Below are positions 5,973 through 6,706 of a stretch of DNA of 6,706 bases, piece after piece. Source of the stretch: Akkermansiaceae bacterium (GTDB lineage Bacteria > Verrucomicrobiota > Verrucomicrobiia > Verrucomicrobiales > Akkermansiaceae); the NCBI GenBank assembly GCA_014379305.1, contig JACMMB010000247.1, forward strand, positions 1 through 6,706, written 5' to 3'. The notes under the pieces are model-generated. The model had not been told where the DNA came from, searched no databases, and saw nothing but the letters and a program-made list of their open reading frames with translations. Each line of letters starts with the position of its first letter. The stretch's first letter is position 1. The position numbers and the translations under genes were made by a program.

Positions 5973-6019
5973 TGATGAATCTGTCGCCTAATTGAGACTT
6001 GATTGCAATAGGAAAAATT
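5973..6019 (-). promoter_or_regulatory. Short intergenic region upstream of feoAB, possible operator
   Basis: These 47 bases separate the stop of the secreted-protein gene from the feoA start. They are more A/T-rich than the flanking genes. A 19-base imperfect dyad, ATTGAGACTTGATTGCAAT (5991-6009), has perfect ATTG/CAAT ends and 5 of 9 pairs overall. Length and position would suit a Fur- or DtxR-type iron repressor site, but the match to the E. coli Fur consensus is poor. No convincing -35/-10 pair was found, so feoAB may also be read from upstream. Confidence 0.25.
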
Positions 6020-6706
6020 TCAGGGAATTGTAGCGGTCACCGCTTTCAGGCGGATAAAGCGTTGAGGATCTCCTGGAATAATGGGTAGCGAGGATTTGAG
6101 AACCTGGCGGTCACTGCCGTTCACGAGGACGGTAGTGGTGATTCCAGCAGCCTGCCAGTCATCAGAGGCGAGCGAAGTTGACCATTCAGCAGTAAGGATG
6201 ACATCGTTACGGTTTTTCGCTTTCGTGTAGGTGATCGAAATTTCCGAGGGCGTTTCTGCAAATGTGACTGGAGTAGGTTGGTCGAAGTCGGCAGGTAAAC
6301 TGTCGAGCGCGTATTCAACAAGATTTGGCAGGGTATCAAAATCGGAATTACCCAGCGCGCTTGCATCCGCGACATCAAAGCCGCCAATCCATATGGAATA
6401 TGTGAGGACGCCGGTGATTGAGACATTGATTATGATTGTCTGGGAGGTGACTTCTCCCAAGGCATTGGTCAGTTGGATGGTGATTGGATAAGCCCCCGGG
6501 GCTACGCTTGCGGAGATGATGCCGGAAATTAGACCTGTCCGCGGATTCAGGACGAGTCCTTCAGGCAGGGTAACTCCGGGCGGAAGACTGAAAGTGGGCG
6601 GATCGTAGAGAGTATTGGTGCGGATCCGGGTGATGAATTTTAGATTGGCAGGATTATTGGGGCTTCCGGGAGTTACGCCTTCGAGTGAAGGCTCGTCATC
6701 ATTGAC
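6020..6706 (-). CDS. Secreted/surface protein with putative Ig-like (He_PIG-type) domain, 5' end outside the window
   Basis: The minus-strand frame is open from the right edge to the stop at 6020, giving 228 visible C-terminal residues; there is no start inside the window. Visible residues 39-96 look like a putative Ig domain (He_PIG type). It has the L-P-P-G-V-T-L-P-E-G-L start, the N-P-R-T-G-L-I-S-G turn, G-A-Y-P-I-T-I-Q-L-T-N-A strands and a V-T-S-Q-T-I-I-I-N-V close. Next comes A-L-G-N-S-D-F-D-T-L-P-N-L-V-E-Y-A-L (117-134), a degenerate form of the Asp-rich D-x-D-x-D-G-x-P-N-L-L-E-Y-A-L-G segment common in verrucomicrobial exported proteins. A beta-rich tail follows with W-S-T-S-L-A-S-D-D-W and ends Q-R-F-I-R-L-K-A-V-T-A-T-I-P. 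No catalytic domain is visible, so substrate and role are unknown; the function presumably lies in the missing N-terminal part. It is codirectional with feoA, 47 bases upstream, but no functional link to iron is evident. Confidence 0.8.
   Translation of the reverse strand, partial: VNDDEPSLEGVTPGSPNNPANLKFITRIRTNTLYDPPTFSLPPGVTLPEGLVLNPRTGLISGIISASVAPGAYPITIQLTNALGEVTSQTIIINVSITGVLTYSIWIGGFDVADASALGNSDFDTLPNLVEYALDSLPADFDQPTPVTFAETPSEISITYTKAKNRNDVILTAEWSTSLASDDWQAAGITTTVLVNGSDRQVLKSSLPIIPGDPQRFIRLKAVTATIP

Noticed and set aside
1..6706. tRNA, rRNA, CRISPR array, insertion sequence or phage gene
   Set aside because: No repeats at regular spacing, no cloverleaf-like segment, no transposase or phage motif and almost no non-coding space were seen on either strand.

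Overview
The window looks like chromosomal DNA from a Verrucomicrobiota bacterium, possibly near Luteolibacter or Haloferula. The main clue is the last gene. It combines a putative Ig-like domain with a degenerate 'LPNLVEYAL' segment and a C-terminus reading 'RFIRLKAV', a tail recalled as typical of secreted verrucomicrobial proteins. Moderately high GC, a Gram-negative TonB/ExbB/ExbD-type system and mostly weak Shine-Dalgarno signals agree with this. The phylum is an inference; no marker gene such as rRNA is present.

Layout: the window has two blocks facing each other. The plus-strand block (2-3620) carries the 3' part of lspA (signal peptidase II), a rhomboid intramembrane serine protease with an extra cytosolic N-terminal domain, a TonB/TolA-like periplasm-spanning protein, an ExbB/TolQ-like proton-channel subunit and an ExbD/TolR-like subunit. 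Gaps are 8-19 bases and exbB/exbD overlap by 4 bases, so at least the last three genes, and perhaps all five, form one transcription unit. The minus-strand block, read right to left from 6706 to 3639, carries the 3' part of a large secreted Ig-like protein gene, then feoA, feoB and a 52-residue Cys-rich membrane protein typical of feoB loci. The last gene of that block was found by direct reading. The two blocks converge with 18 bases between stop codons (3620 and 3639).

How the genes work together: LspA and the rhomboid are both proteases acting inside the inner membrane, one maturing lipoproteins and the other cleaving unknown membrane proteins. The TonB/ExbB/ExbD-like trio should use the proton gradient to move energy or force from the inner membrane to the outer membrane, for uptake (Ton) or envelope integrity (Tol). 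FeoA, FeoB and the small Cys-rich protein form a ferrous iron uptake system. The secreted protein has no clear link to iron.

I see no mobile element, CRISPR array, tRNA, rRNA or phage gene, and no convincing new multi-gene system. What deserves a second look is residue-level: an Asn where TonB/TolA proteins carry a key transmembrane His, a five-Cys FeoA with a CxxC pair, an 18-residue enlargement of an LspA loop next to a catalytic Asp, and a GAST rather than GxSG rhomboid active site.
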